Below, in pieces: positions 24,541 to 35,091 of a DNA stretch of 64,000 nucleotides; position 1 is the stretch's first letter; each line of letters starts with the position of its first letter. Position numbers and translations under genes: made by a program. The stretch spans positions 1,798,001-1,862,000 of the forward strand of contig NC_051142.1 of assembly GCF_014839805.1 (NCBI RefSeq). Direction: 5' to 3'. Below the pieces are notes generated by a model. That model searched no databases and was not told the origin of the DNA. It saw only the letters and a program-made list of their open reading frames with translations. Source of the stretch: Manduca sexta (taxonomy: Eukaryota; Arthropoda; Insecta; Lepidoptera; Sphingidae).

Positions 24541-27031
24541 GTTTATAATAAGATTTATAAACAATTAAGTATAGAGTTACAAAGAGATCTAATAATACTG
24601 TAAAGTGTGTGTAGTCTAATCTTCCATTTGAAAATGTCTTTCAAATATAATGTTCATTCGGCTTTATGATCAATAATGCGATAACGTATTGATCTATGAG
24701 GTTTGCGGTGATCGAGTCGCAAAGGCTCGTGGGTAACGAAGCGTGCCTCGCCAACAGGTTGGGGAGCGCGGCGGGATGACGAGAGGATTAGTCACGCGGT
24801 GGGATTGGACGGGAGTCGGGATAGCGTGCCCGTCACCGAGCTCGGGTGGCTACGCATTCACTCATAACTACTGGCTGCCGACATACACTTTAACACTATA
24901 GGTGTTGTAAGCCAACATGTACTGGAATAGACCGGCAGTTTTCTTATTTGGCAGTGTAGACGAGCTAGCAGTCGAGTTAATCGTATTACCAGGTTCGCCC
25001 ATGAATACAACAGAGACCACCCCAAACATAGAGTTACAAAGTACTGAGTGGCTACCTGAGACTATGGAATATGCCATTCACAGGCAGTTGACGCAGCTAT
25101 AAATCCCAAGAAATATATCAAGCAATAAGTTAGCTATCGTAGGTTTGCTCATTATAGAATTCATTTTTAGTGAAAGCCTCTCTTGGAACAATTTATCCAC
25201 TGTCGAGAAATATAACGTAATATTATTTTCTTTGGTAATTAAAATTACTCAGCCCAGAGCTCAGACGATCACTCAGACGATGAGAATTAGGCAATTTGCT
25301 TTGAATTTGTATATAAAATATTTTATTTCTGACTTTAAAAGTTACTTTAGCCCGATAATATAGTGGGGCCCATCAATATTTATATTTCTACTCCCCCAGG
25401 GCTGCAAACTTATTTGTTTTTGTTTTAAATCCAAATTAAGTATATCAGACGTTATAAACCACTCAATCCTCATATTCATGATTTGCCCACATATTGTGTG
25501 TTGTTTATCAGGTGGTAACATAGAAATACAGCTACTTTCGACTTTGTTGATATTTCAGAATTATAAAGATTTCCCCAGCGCCAAATTAATTTCATATACA
25601 ATAATACAAGCGGACAGATTTATAAATAAACTTTCTAAGGTACAATACGAGATATTTTGCTTTATTTATGAATTGTATGTTTTTCTCTCGATATTATTGC
25701 CTTGAAGCTAATTTAGGTCGGCTTCACAAATTCAGCCTTATTTGGAGCATAGAATGTTTATTAGGATTAATTGTGTTGGAAGAATAGAACCACTTGATGA
25801 ACTATGTAATTAGCTTTGCTCTGGCGTGTTGCGTGGTCAGTGAGTTTGCCGAAGAAACGACGCATCTTCTCTCCTTTGCTTAAAAGTCAGGAGCAATTAA
25901 GTGATTTACTTTGTAACTAGGTATACAATCATTAGAATATTGTGTTCTTAGATAATAAGTAAGTGGCATATTTCTTTTATAAGAATCCACCTATGTGTCC
26001 ACACTCGCTGTACTTTTGCTGGTAAATGCCAGAGAGCCAGCAGTGGTGTAATTAGAATTAACATGTCACGTCTTGGTGACGAGTATATTATCTACATGGC
26101 GTGCGCCTCTTTGTGATTCGGAGTTGTGTGTGATGTTGTAGTTAGGGATTTTGAAGACGTTTCACATCACCGGACAGAACTGCACATCTCATCACTAACT
26201 TATATTGTGGTAAAGGATCGCACTCCGTTCATCTCCCATCTCGTACTGAAGAAAAGTCTTGTGAGGTATAATCTAAGGTTACAAGAGTCGTAAATTGCTT
26301 AAGCGGTAGCTGATAAAGCGCAATTCTGTTCATGTGTCTAAAAGCTTCGTAAACCCTTCATTTAGGTGGAGATTTGTAATATTATTTGTAACAATAACTA
26401 TGTAGGTACAGATGATGTATATAAGTGCTTGCATAGACCTATCTACTGAATAGATTATTGATTTGATTTTATTTGAATTTAACCTAGTAAGGTACTACTA
26501 CTGAAACAATTTGATCAGTCGTCTATAAGCTCGATTATGTGATTAATTCGGTTTTGCAGTTTACTAAATTATTTGATCAATTAGATCGAACCAACTTTTC
26601 TTTTTACTGGATTTGTTTAAAAACTATCACTCGATTAGTCGATCAAGTCTATCAATCATTAGTAGGTAGAGTGCTGCTAAACTTCGCCAAGTTTATATAC
26701 ATTCGTTCCATTATGTTTACAGAGGCGATTTTATCATCATATTGGGTATCAATTCTATCCCGGTCAACTTGGATGTGGTTTTAGAATTAAAAAACTTAAT
26801 TACCTGAGGAAAGATTGAATTGGGTACCTCGCGGTTCTGAGATCAACTATCTATCTTTATCGTCACAGAGACGTTCTTCCTGTGGCGGAATGCCAATAGC
26901 GAGCGCTTACCGCCCAATCTTCACGAACTAATGACCAGTGCTCTCACACTTTTGTTCGCAACCTTTATTAATGGGTGAAGTTATCTTCTTGTTACCACTT
27001 TGCTTGTAATACGAATATGATTTATTGTAAG
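24541..27031. other. Gene-free stretch
   Basis: A GC-richer block at 24700-24870 has no repeat that I recognise. Short overlapping sense and antisense frames at 24868-25102 have no motifs. At 26500-26670 repeated GATC/ATTAGTCGAT-like blocks resemble the subterminal part of some hAT-type elements, but I cannot define ends. Confidence 0.4.
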
Positions 27032-27072
27032 AATGTGGAAATTATGTGTGGTAAACACATAATTTCCACATT
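27032..27072. repeat. Perfect 18-bp hairpin
   Basis: 27032-27049 (aatgtggaaattatgtgt) and 27055-27072 are exact reverse complements with a five-base loop. No terminator or RNA-gene context is visible. Confidence 0.85.
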
Positions 27073-30000
27073 ACGTCAGATAATAAGGTATGCGAATATA
27101 TTATCTTCAGTCTTCGCTGAAGGTGATATTGTTTATGGAAATTAGTGGCTCTCAAGATCGGACGGATGTCTTGATCTTGTTTTTAATCAACTTAAAAATA
27201 CCTACATTTAAAGTAATGGATGAAAGTCTCGACAATCCATTGAAAACAACAATACTATGTAGGCAAACTCATCAATAATATTGAGAAAATAAATAAAATA
27301 AAAGCCTTCCTTACAATTTTCAATTGGAAATAAACTTGTGGGATCTAGTACAATATTGTCGACGCATCAATTTACCTTCGCAATCGGATTTGGCGCCGGC
27401 GGCGACAATGCCGTCCTAATTGGCTTATTTCCGTTCATTTCGAGGGGACACAAAAGCCTCGCTATCCAACATTATCGAACTTTTGTCGACAACGAATATC
27501 CCTTATGCACCAGGTACACAAAGATGCCAAACATGTACTTCGCGAAAAACAGCGTTGAAAACAGTTTTAAGTGCGACTATAAAAAAGTACAGATTTCGTG
27601 GACCCGCGACAATCCAACGCATCAGATCAACAATTTTCCAATTACCGCTGATTTTTTAAGACCGTGGTGTTGCACCGGTCGAGTCAGTCTATTTGCGTTG
27701 CAGACAAAACGGTTTACATCATTTACAAATATCGAAGGCAATACTAAAAGAAATATTTATCTTGCCTTTTGATACCCTACATTCAAACGTTATTGAAATT
27801 CTCGCCCACACGAGACTTATTCTGAACCACAGTCCCGAACACACTAATCAAGTCAGAAATGACTTTCATAAAATGAAAGACGTGTCAGAAAAGAACCTCA
27901 TTTTTCTGTCTTTAATACTTTGATACGGGGCGAATAAAAAGCTACCAAGAACTGGTTTTGCCAGTACAGCGTTCTCAGCGTTGGGTTCCATAAAATGTGC
28001 TCACAACACATAAGATATCGTAATAAAGTAAGTTATTTAATTTTGTAAGTTATTTGCTTTATAAATTAAATTATATATGTGAAAAAAAGAACACAGTTTC
28101 TAATAAAAAAAAAAAAATTAGGATATACCTTCTCTGAAAACGGCTTCGCTAATTAAAAGTGTGATCTAACTGGATGCTAATTTCTTTCAGAATCTTAAAT
28201 GATAGATAATACGAGTATATATGCACAACGTTCTGCAGGTTTTTAAATGTTTTTTTAATATTCAATACTGCGTCTTGGCAAGTTTTTATTTAATAACTTT
28301 AATGTTTGTGTTTGAGTAGCTATAATTTAGTAAATGTTTGTATATACACTGAAAACAATTTAATTTATGGTTAGAGTACGCTTTTCCCTACATTTAATAA
28401 AAAAAATACATGGTATGTACCAACTACGAGGTATTGTAACAAAACCTATTGCGAAAAAAATATTCGCGGATCCCAAGTTTGTCTCTAGGGATCAAACATA
28501 TTTCTGGCTACGTTTGAGGATCGAACATCTCCTGATGCTTCGTGTTTTAATTTACTATCGGGTCCAGTGGGATCACTTTTTTGAAACAGGATAACAGCAG
28601 TAAACCAGCAGCACCAGAGCGTTCCCTAGCCACGGAACCTTAAAAATATACGAATGTGTTATTGAAGTGAACTGCGATGCCGTGAATTATCACAATCCAT
28701 TAGCAGACGCGTGATAATACCAAGTAAAGCAAATCAAGTGTACTACTTGTCTCCGTACTTTCAGGACGCGATCAGGACATTTATATTGAAAATTTAAAAA
28801 TATATTTAGAGATAAAAATTTAATGAGGTAAAAGATATAAATGAAATGAAATATTTAATTAAAAAAGAAATGTCTGGTGTATCACTTACTTTTGCAACTG
28901 GCTAAAGTGGGGTGATTTGGGACTTGGGACAGGATAACTGAAGCAAAGTATATTAAATTTCTGAACTTCTAACTCACTCTGCCGCTCATTTTCGAATCCT
29001 ATTAATTAATAATTAATTCGTTACTTACGTACCATAAGGTGTACCATTTTATCGTGTTTCTGCCTTTACTATAAAAAGCTTATCGTAACTTTTGTGCCAG
29101 TAAATGCTATTTTTGGGATAAAATACTCAACTTTGCCAAAGGCCACAGAATGGCAGCGGTCTTGCAACAGTCGGCGTGGAAATCCTGTGAAAGCGTTAGC
29201 TAAAAGTTCAAAAGGAACGCGCTCCGGTGAGCTATTCAAAAATATAGGTTTAAAATCTGTAAACCTCGGTGGCTGGACAAGTGTATACGTAAGCAAGTAT
29301 ATGTAGGTATACGTAAGTACACACTTTATTTTCCAAGCGTTTTGCATAGGCGTTATTGGCGTACCTACTTTGATTGTGACGAGTTTATATAAGTCAAATG
29401 ATCTGATAAGAGGCGAGCATATTTGGCATAAATTCTAAGGAAATCTTATTGACTACGAAATACTGCTTTTTCATGGCCTCTGTGAGACAATGCTCCCTAA
29501 TTGGTAGAGATTGCTCGTTCGAACACATATGTCTATGATTAGGCTGTCTACATCGTACATAACATTAGTGTCAGTGTATTAACGCTGAGGTTTGAAATGG
29601 TACATAAATAGGTTGTCCACATCGTTCTGACATCGGATATCCTCTATGTCACGCAATCGTGAGTAAACCGAGGTAACACATTTATTTCCGTACGTCAGCG
29701 GACACACGTGTCTTGTATTGTGAAGGAGCTATGGCGCGTGGTGTCGCCGCCTTACCGACGGAAACTCTTTAAATAACAAACCCTGCTCCATTTCTTCGAT
29801 GTTATTTCAATATGCTGGTAGCAGATATTTGTAATAAACAAGTGCACGCGAATGGTAGCCGTGATTGTAAATTGAAAACATTCTTTATTCATGGATGATT
29901 TTTGACACAATGTTAGCATAGGTAAAGACGATTTTGTGGTTTCATTTATAAATGCAATGTCACAATTACCCTGTATAAAATGGGTCTCTTGAACCTTACT

Positions 30001-30107
30001 AACTTGGACATCAGAATTTAGAAGTGCGGCATTCCATAATTTACGAGATAAATTTCGTACCCAATAGCGATCGACATTTGTACGATACTTCATTCACCAA
30101 TAAATGC
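27073..30107. other. Gene-free stretch with unexplained open frames at 27338-27923
   Basis: At 27338-27772 (144 codons, non-ATG start) and 27420-27923 several plus-strand frames are open at once across a GC-richer patch (27380-27700). No motif is recognised, and the frames compete with one another, which argues against coding. The minus-strand frame 29752-30093 starts at a real ATG (113 codons, MKYRTNVDRYWVRNLSRKLW...) but has no family I can name. A 13-base A run lies at 28102-28117. Confidence 0.4.
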
Positions 30108-30110
30108 TAA

Positions 30111-30376
30111 CAATCCTACTAATATTAAAAATGCGAAAGTTTGTGAGGATGGATGTATGTATGTTAGTTTCTCTTCCACGAAAAAACTACTGAACGGTTT
30201 TGGGTGACACTTTACCGTAATATTGGTTATGCATCAGAATAACATATATGTTACAATTTATAATGATTTTGTGTAATTTGGTTATTATATAACGATATAT
30301 ACCTAATAAGTCGGAAAAAAATGTATCCCGAAAAACTCTTGCACGCGGGCGAAGCTGGGAGTTAGTAAGTTAGTAT
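30111..30376 (+). mobile_element. Dispersed lepidopteran short element, full-length plus copy
   Basis: It starts 'caatcctactaatattaaaa', then 'atgcgaaagtttgtgaggat', 'ggatgtatgtatgtt', 'aaaaaactactgaacggttt', 'catcagaataaca', 'tcccgaaaaactcttgcacg' and 'cgggcgaagctgggagttag'. These blocks are the common lepidopteran element in the sense opposite to 7225-7435. Non-coding. Confidence 0.8.
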
Positions 30377-30660
30377 AATATAAAGTGGCCATTTATTTTG
30401 TGTTACATTTAACTTTTACGGTTTGTGAGATACTAACTTCACAGAATTATATAGAGGTTCAAAACATCAGGCGTTTGGTCTTTTCATTACCAGAACAATG
30501 AAATTCTGTTCATCTTACCTGTACATAAAGGCTTTTAACTTCTTTGACATATATACATACAAATAAAACACCAGAACCCGGTGTGTCTGTATATTGAAAG
30601 AAAAGTAATAAAAAAAACTTCTAGCAATATTTGATTGCAAACTGTCATGACCGGTGTATC

Positions 30661-30785
30661 ATCGCAGGATCGAGGGGTTTGCACGTCATTTTTGGGCCGA
30701 CCCTAGATTTGAACCGGAGGCATCAGCGCGCTAGTCGTACTCGTACCGTATACGCAATACAACTAATCCACCGAAGCAGTCAAAG
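30661..30785 (-). mobile_element. tRNA-derived SINE head fragment
   Basis: On the minus strand there is a B-box-like CCGGTTCAAATC (plus-strand 30706-30717), preceded by 'gcttcggtggattagttgta', an A-box-type tRNA head. The 3' body is lost or unrecognisable. Confidence 0.55.
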
Positions 30786-31676
30786 TAATTATATCTATTG
30801 GGGTGACTAAAGTAGAGAAGATATCCAATGGAACACAAATCAATTAATTTTAGAATTCTTTTCTATCCTTTTCCCGTTTGTTTTTGAGCGCACATTTCCG
30901 AAACGATTGAGTGAATTTTCATACAGTTTTCATAGACTATAATTAGAAACAGAATATAGGCACTGGTTCATGAAAATTGGATATCGAAAAAAGGTGTCTA
31001 CGCGTACGAAGTCGCGGCCACTGCTAGTAACATAATGAGTATGTAAATCATAACAGTATCTGAGCTCGTAGACGCGGTTAGATAAGCGCGGCTGAGCCCG
31101 TCCCATATCCCGAGCAGCAGATCTTTGAACGCGCTAATTGGATTGCTCTTTATGACATAATAATCTATATATACTGTCCCACTGTTGGGCTATAATATAA
31201 TAATATAAAGAGATAAAGTTTCTAACTTAGTTTGTAGGTTAGCCGGAACAATGAACCGATTTTTAAAGTTCATTCACTAATAGGAATCTACATTATTCCT
31301 GAGTGCTGCCTGTTCTCCGGGAAAATATGAAGTGGGACGGAACAATTTTCACACACCGGCAGAGCCGCGGGAAAAGGCTAGTCCAATATAAACTTAACAT
31401 TGAAAATAAAAATAAAAAGAACGGATGGCGCTAACCGCCACCTTCATAAAAAAAAGTGGGTAGCGGAAGAAATTAATGTCTCTCTGCAATTTAAAATGGA
31501 CCATGCGTTTCCTAACTCTTCTATTAAATAAATCTGAACTCATATAGTCGATCATTTTTTCATCATGAGAATAAAGTCACACATTATCGTAATAAACATT
31601 CACAAACTTTACAATGTTATTTTTCAAACACACGAACTAGCATAATGTTTTCTTATGTTTACGCGAATGTTAGACA
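30786..31676. other. Gene-free stretch with a short LINE/SINE tail fragment
   Basis: At 31163-31187 'atatatactgtcccactgtt' and 'gggctat' look like the conserved tail shared by the LINE at 9903 and the SINE at 32290. At 31649-31667 'cttatgtttacgcgaatgt' is an exact inverted match to 46312-46330, so Penelope-type sequence may begin here. Confidence 0.4.
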
Positions 31677-31864
31677 TTGGAATAAGACTATTTTACGGAT
31701 TTTATCGCGGTTTCTATATTATTATTTTCTCCCGACGTTCGACGTCTTCGAAACGTCTTTGCAGTCTCCCCCGCGACCATGAAGGCTGCAAAGTCTTCGA
31801 AACATCGGGAGAAAATAATAATATAGAAACCGCGATAAAATCCGTAAAGTAGTTTTATTTCAAC
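31677..31864. mobile_element. Palindromic Penelope-like terminal element
   Basis: 31688-31736 and 31805-31853 are inverted repeats of 49 bases with one mismatch (acta.tttacggattttatcg... against its complement), extending outward with more mismatches to about 31677 and 31864. The centre has 'ttcgacgtcttcgaaacgtc', 'tgcagtctcccccgcgacca' and 'tgaaggctgcaaagtcttcg'. The same sequence follows a Penelope-like coding remnant at 35012, so this looks like two terminal units head to head without a body. Mirror-image frames over the arms (31655-31852 plus, 31688-31876 minus) only reflect the palindrome. Confidence 0.75.
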
Positions 31865-31878
31865 ACGAACTTGCATTT

Positions 31879-32732
31879 AGTGTTAACTCTTGGCAGTGCA
31901 TGAAAGAAAATAGAGTTAACTTGGAGTTATATTAATTAATTTCGAGCACACAAGCGTCACGAAATTCCCTAAACTCATATAAAGATCGGCAAATGCAATC
32001 ACAATTCCTGAAGCAGTGCGGGTGATCATAGAGTTGATTTATGACTTACTGGTTTGTTTGTGCTCTTGCTAAAGCCTGGTGGAATATTTTCGAATAGCTC
32101 GTCGTCCGTGATCACCCGCGATTGGATTCCACGTTCACCACAAATAAATTACCGACGCGCTTCATCTCATTCCGCCGTGATTTAGGATTAATGTGCCATT
32201 GCCTTTTCATCTGTCATTACGGATCTGAAAGTAATACATTCCGGAATATATTTGCCTTGTAGCTATGATTATTACTTTATATTTTCTCACGTCGCCTCCT
32301 TAGCTTAGCGGCAGCGTATAATGTATGTGGACTATGTGCGTCAGGTGTTGGGTTTAAATCCTATTTCAACTACCACTTGCATAAGGGCACGCACCTCTAA
32401 CTTTCTTCAAAATGCAGTGTATATTTTTTGGGATTTATCGCTTGCTTGAGCGGTGAAGTGAAACATCGTAAGGAAACTTGTATACCTGAGAAGTTCGCTC
32501 TAGGAATTTTGAAGGCATGTGTTGTCGGTCAATCCGCACTCGGCTAGCCTGATGCACTATTGCCTAATCCCTTTCAATAGTACAGGGGCCGGTGCCCAGC
32601 AGTGAGACGGTACAACTCACTCATCATGGTTTTGTCATTTGAACCCAAAATTAGAAATAAATTCCTCCAAATTTGGCGGGTTTATTAGGTAATTATTTAA
32701 CCTATGGTAAAGTGTTAACTCTTGGCAGTGCA
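31879..32732. repeat. 22-bp direct repeat pair
   Basis: 31879-31900 and 32711-32732 are identical (agtgttaactcttggcagtg + ca), and more weakly similar sequence follows each ('gagttatat' and 'cgcacatgcgg'/'gcacacaagcg'). The pair brackets a SINE and 800 bases of other sequence. This is probably two copies of a small unrecognised repeat, not a target-site duplication. Confidence 0.7.
32290..32625 (+). mobile_element. tRNA-derived SINE sharing a LINE-type 3' tail
   Basis: The head 'ttagcttagcggcagcgta' is A-box-like and GGTTTAAATCC (32351-32361) is a B box. The body reads 'cttcaaaatgcagtgtatat', 'ttgagcggtgaagtgaaaca', 'tcgtaaggaaacttgtatac', 'ctgagaagttcgctctagga' and 'caatccgcactcggctagcc', and the tail 'ccggtgcccagcagtgagac'. 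I recall this as a common lepidopteran SINE. The tail matches the 3' end of the RTE-like LINE fragment at 9903, the usual sign that the SINE is copied by that LINE's enzyme. Confidence 0.85.
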
Positions 32733-34038
32733 AGAAAAAATAAACATTTAATACTGATTTACAAGTTCATTTTGAGTTATATAAAATAAACTCTAGAACG
32801 CACATGCGGTGTTAAATCGATTTCGGGTATAGTTCCTTCAGAGAGAACAAACGCAACTGTCACCGTGAAAGTGGGATAAGGGCAGTCAGAAGAAAAAGAA
32901 AAATCTACCTGCTGTACAACGATTCTACACGGTGACATCCGGCTTCTTTCAGCTGCAAAACATTTAGTTTATCAAGTCAAGAGCATTCATGCACTCTGCT
33001 CGATGAAATCCTTAAGTTGCTCTGGTATATGTCTATAAAACTTCTGCATTTTCTCTTCTAATTTTTACTTTTCTTTTATGCGTCTGTCAGACACAGCAGT
33101 TTTAATTATATGAGATATTGCATTCCCTTTGGAATATTTTTTTTTATCCTGTTCAGCGCGATTAACTTTTAAAAGTAGTTTGTGTTCTTTACTGTTGGAC
33201 AGTAACCACCGCAATGTCTATTTCTACTGCCAAGCGGCAGCGTGCATGTATTGTTTTGTACATGGATACGCGTACGTACTAGGCGTAATAGGGCCTAAGA
33301 TCATGTGTTTTAGAGTGACTAGTGCAGTGAAGTGCCGCGTAGTATTTTGTAATTCATATTTCTATATAGTTTTGTTACTGCTTATGTGAGGTAATTTCGC
33401 TTATAAAAAGGCGCGCTGTATTTAACAAGAACAAAAAATAAATTAAAAAAGCACAGTGGCGCTGGCAGTGTACCAGGCTGTCATTTGATTCTTATTAATG
33501 AAACATATGATATAACTTTGCTGGTGTATTTGGCTATCGGTGAGTGCGCCCTAAATAAATCCACATTCTTTTGACAAAAGACGGTAATTGCAGTCCATTT
33601 TGGGTTTTATAAACACTAGGCAGTCTCTAAATAATAGTACACTTTGAAAACAATTAAATAGGTATTTTTATATATTTTATAAAAAATAACACGTGTTTTG
33701 TCTACTACTCGATGTGATACTTAATTAATATAAACACTTAGAGAGTGGCGCCGCAAGTGTGTGCACAGAACAATGTTAATGCTAATCCATGAAATATTTA
33801 TAGCTAGAGTCTGCCCTGCATACTAATGTCTCTTAACGAGTCCTCTTGAGCCCCGACCGGGCGGAGGAGCCCGGACACCGGTCAACACACCGCCGCGTCA
33901 GGAACGGCGTTGGCTTATCCAATTCCTATTATAAAGTGCTACTATAAGGACTTGAGTGAACGAGCTTTATTGGTATAACGCTCAAATCTAAAGTTATATA
34001 TTGAAGTCCGGTAGTGATGTTATTATAACATAGACTCG
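32733..34038. other. Gene-free stretch
   Basis: The 86-codon frame at 33129-33389 has no motif. A GC-rich block at 33850-33915 (ccccgaccgggcggaggagc) is isolated and unassigned. Confidence 0.4.
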
Positions 34039-34460
34039 TAATCTATACTTATAATAAATCTGTAGAGAGGTCAATTCTGTACATAAAATATATTTCCAAA
34101 ATAACTATTAGGGGGTGATAAGGGATCGATACTGATGACAAAAATGCAATTAGTAAAATTTTTGTCTGTCTGTCTGTATAATCGTTATAGAAACAAAAAC
34201 TACTCGACGAATTTTAATGAAACTTGGTACAATTATTTTTCCATACTCCTGAGCTGGTTATAGTATACTTTTCATCACGCTACAATTAATAGGAGCAGAG
34301 CAGTGAAGGGAAATGTTGGGAAAACGGGAGACGTTACTCCATTTTTTAAGCTTCCGTCGCGTGTGCAACCTTAATGGTTAAAGCTACACAGAAATCAAGT
34401 ATGACGGAAATGTTCTCCTTAAAATTAAATAAAAAATATCCCACGACAGCATATGTCTAT
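34039..34460 (+). mobile_element. Dispersed lepidopteran repeat, well preserved
   Basis: 'taatctatacttataataaa', 'agagaggtcaattctgtaca', 'taactattagggggtgataa', a (GTCT)n run at 34163-34176, 'actactcgacgaattttaat', 'catcacgctacaattaatag', 'gagcagagcagtgaagggaa', 'cttccgtcgcgtgtgcaacc' and 'ggttaaagctacacag' occur in order. The middle is the plus-sense relative of 7445-7985. The family is widespread in Lepidoptera; its class is uncertain to me. This copy has a single central unit where the 7.5-kb copy has three. Confidence 0.7.
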
Positions 34461-34675
34461 CTTTTATGGTTGACTCACAATAACACGTTTAACTCCCGAT
34501 AGCTCAGCAGTTCGAAGCTTTCTCATTATATTTGTCTACTCTTACGTTTATAACACTCTCAGTCATCCCTAATTAAAAAATTAACATTATTAATTAAATA
34601 TTCCATAAAAAAGAATCATAGAAATCGGTATAAAAAACACCAAAGTTATACATTAAATACGCTAATAATAAGCCA

Positions 34676-34948
34676 TCACACTCTGAACGAGGCGCCAATC
34701 ATTATCTGCGACTAGACAAGCCACAAATCCTCGCCAAAGAACGCCGATTCCTGCCCAGGATGATTCGCGAGGCTATTGAAATTAAAAAACATCCTAATTT
34801 CAATAGGGAAGATGGTTGGAAGCTTGCACAAGCCTGGGATCCAGTTCTACATTTAATTAAATCGGAACCCAAAAGACCGACTGCCAGACTTCAAGACACT
34901 GTGAGCTCATTCTGCGTAGATCGGACCACCAACAGCAAAAAATTTTAA
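34676..34948 (+). pseudogene. C-terminal remnant of a Penelope-like element protein
   Basis: The plus frame that includes the ATG at 34760 is open upstream to about 34676 and gives ...NHYLRLDKPQILAKERRF then LPRMIREAIEIKKHPNFNRE and DGWKLAQAWDPVL. The block I.EA.EI.KH..FNRE.G....WDPVL is the conserved end of the GIY-YIG endonuclease domain in Penelope-like elements, which carry reverse transcriptase plus this nuclease. It ends at TAA (34946-34948). Everything N-terminal, including the reverse-transcriptase domain, is missing, so the copy is dead. Its own terminal repeat begins about 65 bases downstream. Confidence 0.75.
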
Positions 34949-35011
34949 AATGTTGTATAATTGTAAAATGTAGGTAGATATTGTAACTTTAACTTTGCGG
35001 ATGAACAACAC

Positions 35012-35091
35012 CTCAGCCCCCCCCGTGACCATGAAGGCTGCAAAGTCTTCGAAACGTCGGGAGAAAAATAAAAAACAAAAACCGCGATAGA
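35012..35091 (+). mobile_element. Penelope-like element 3' terminal sequence
   Basis: 'ctcagccccccccgtgacca', 'tgaaggctgcaaagtcttcg', 'aaacgtcgggagaaaaataa' and 'accgcgata' are the terminal sequence in the sense of the coding remnant just upstream. This position links the other three copies in the window (17332, 31677, 46221) to the Penelope-like family. Only a half palindrome is present. Confidence 0.7.

Noticed and set aside
26500..26670. hAT-like subterminal GATC/ATTAG blocks
   Set aside because: No definable inverted ends or target duplications could be found by eye.
28102..28117. A-run as a possible retroposon poly(A) tail
   Set aside because: No retroelement sequence is recognisable upstream and no duplication flanks it.
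31655..31876. Two short frames with the same peptide (FYGFYRGFYIIIFSRR-like) on opposite strands
   Set aside because: The peptide identity is a direct result of the Penelope-type palindrome, not a conserved protein.
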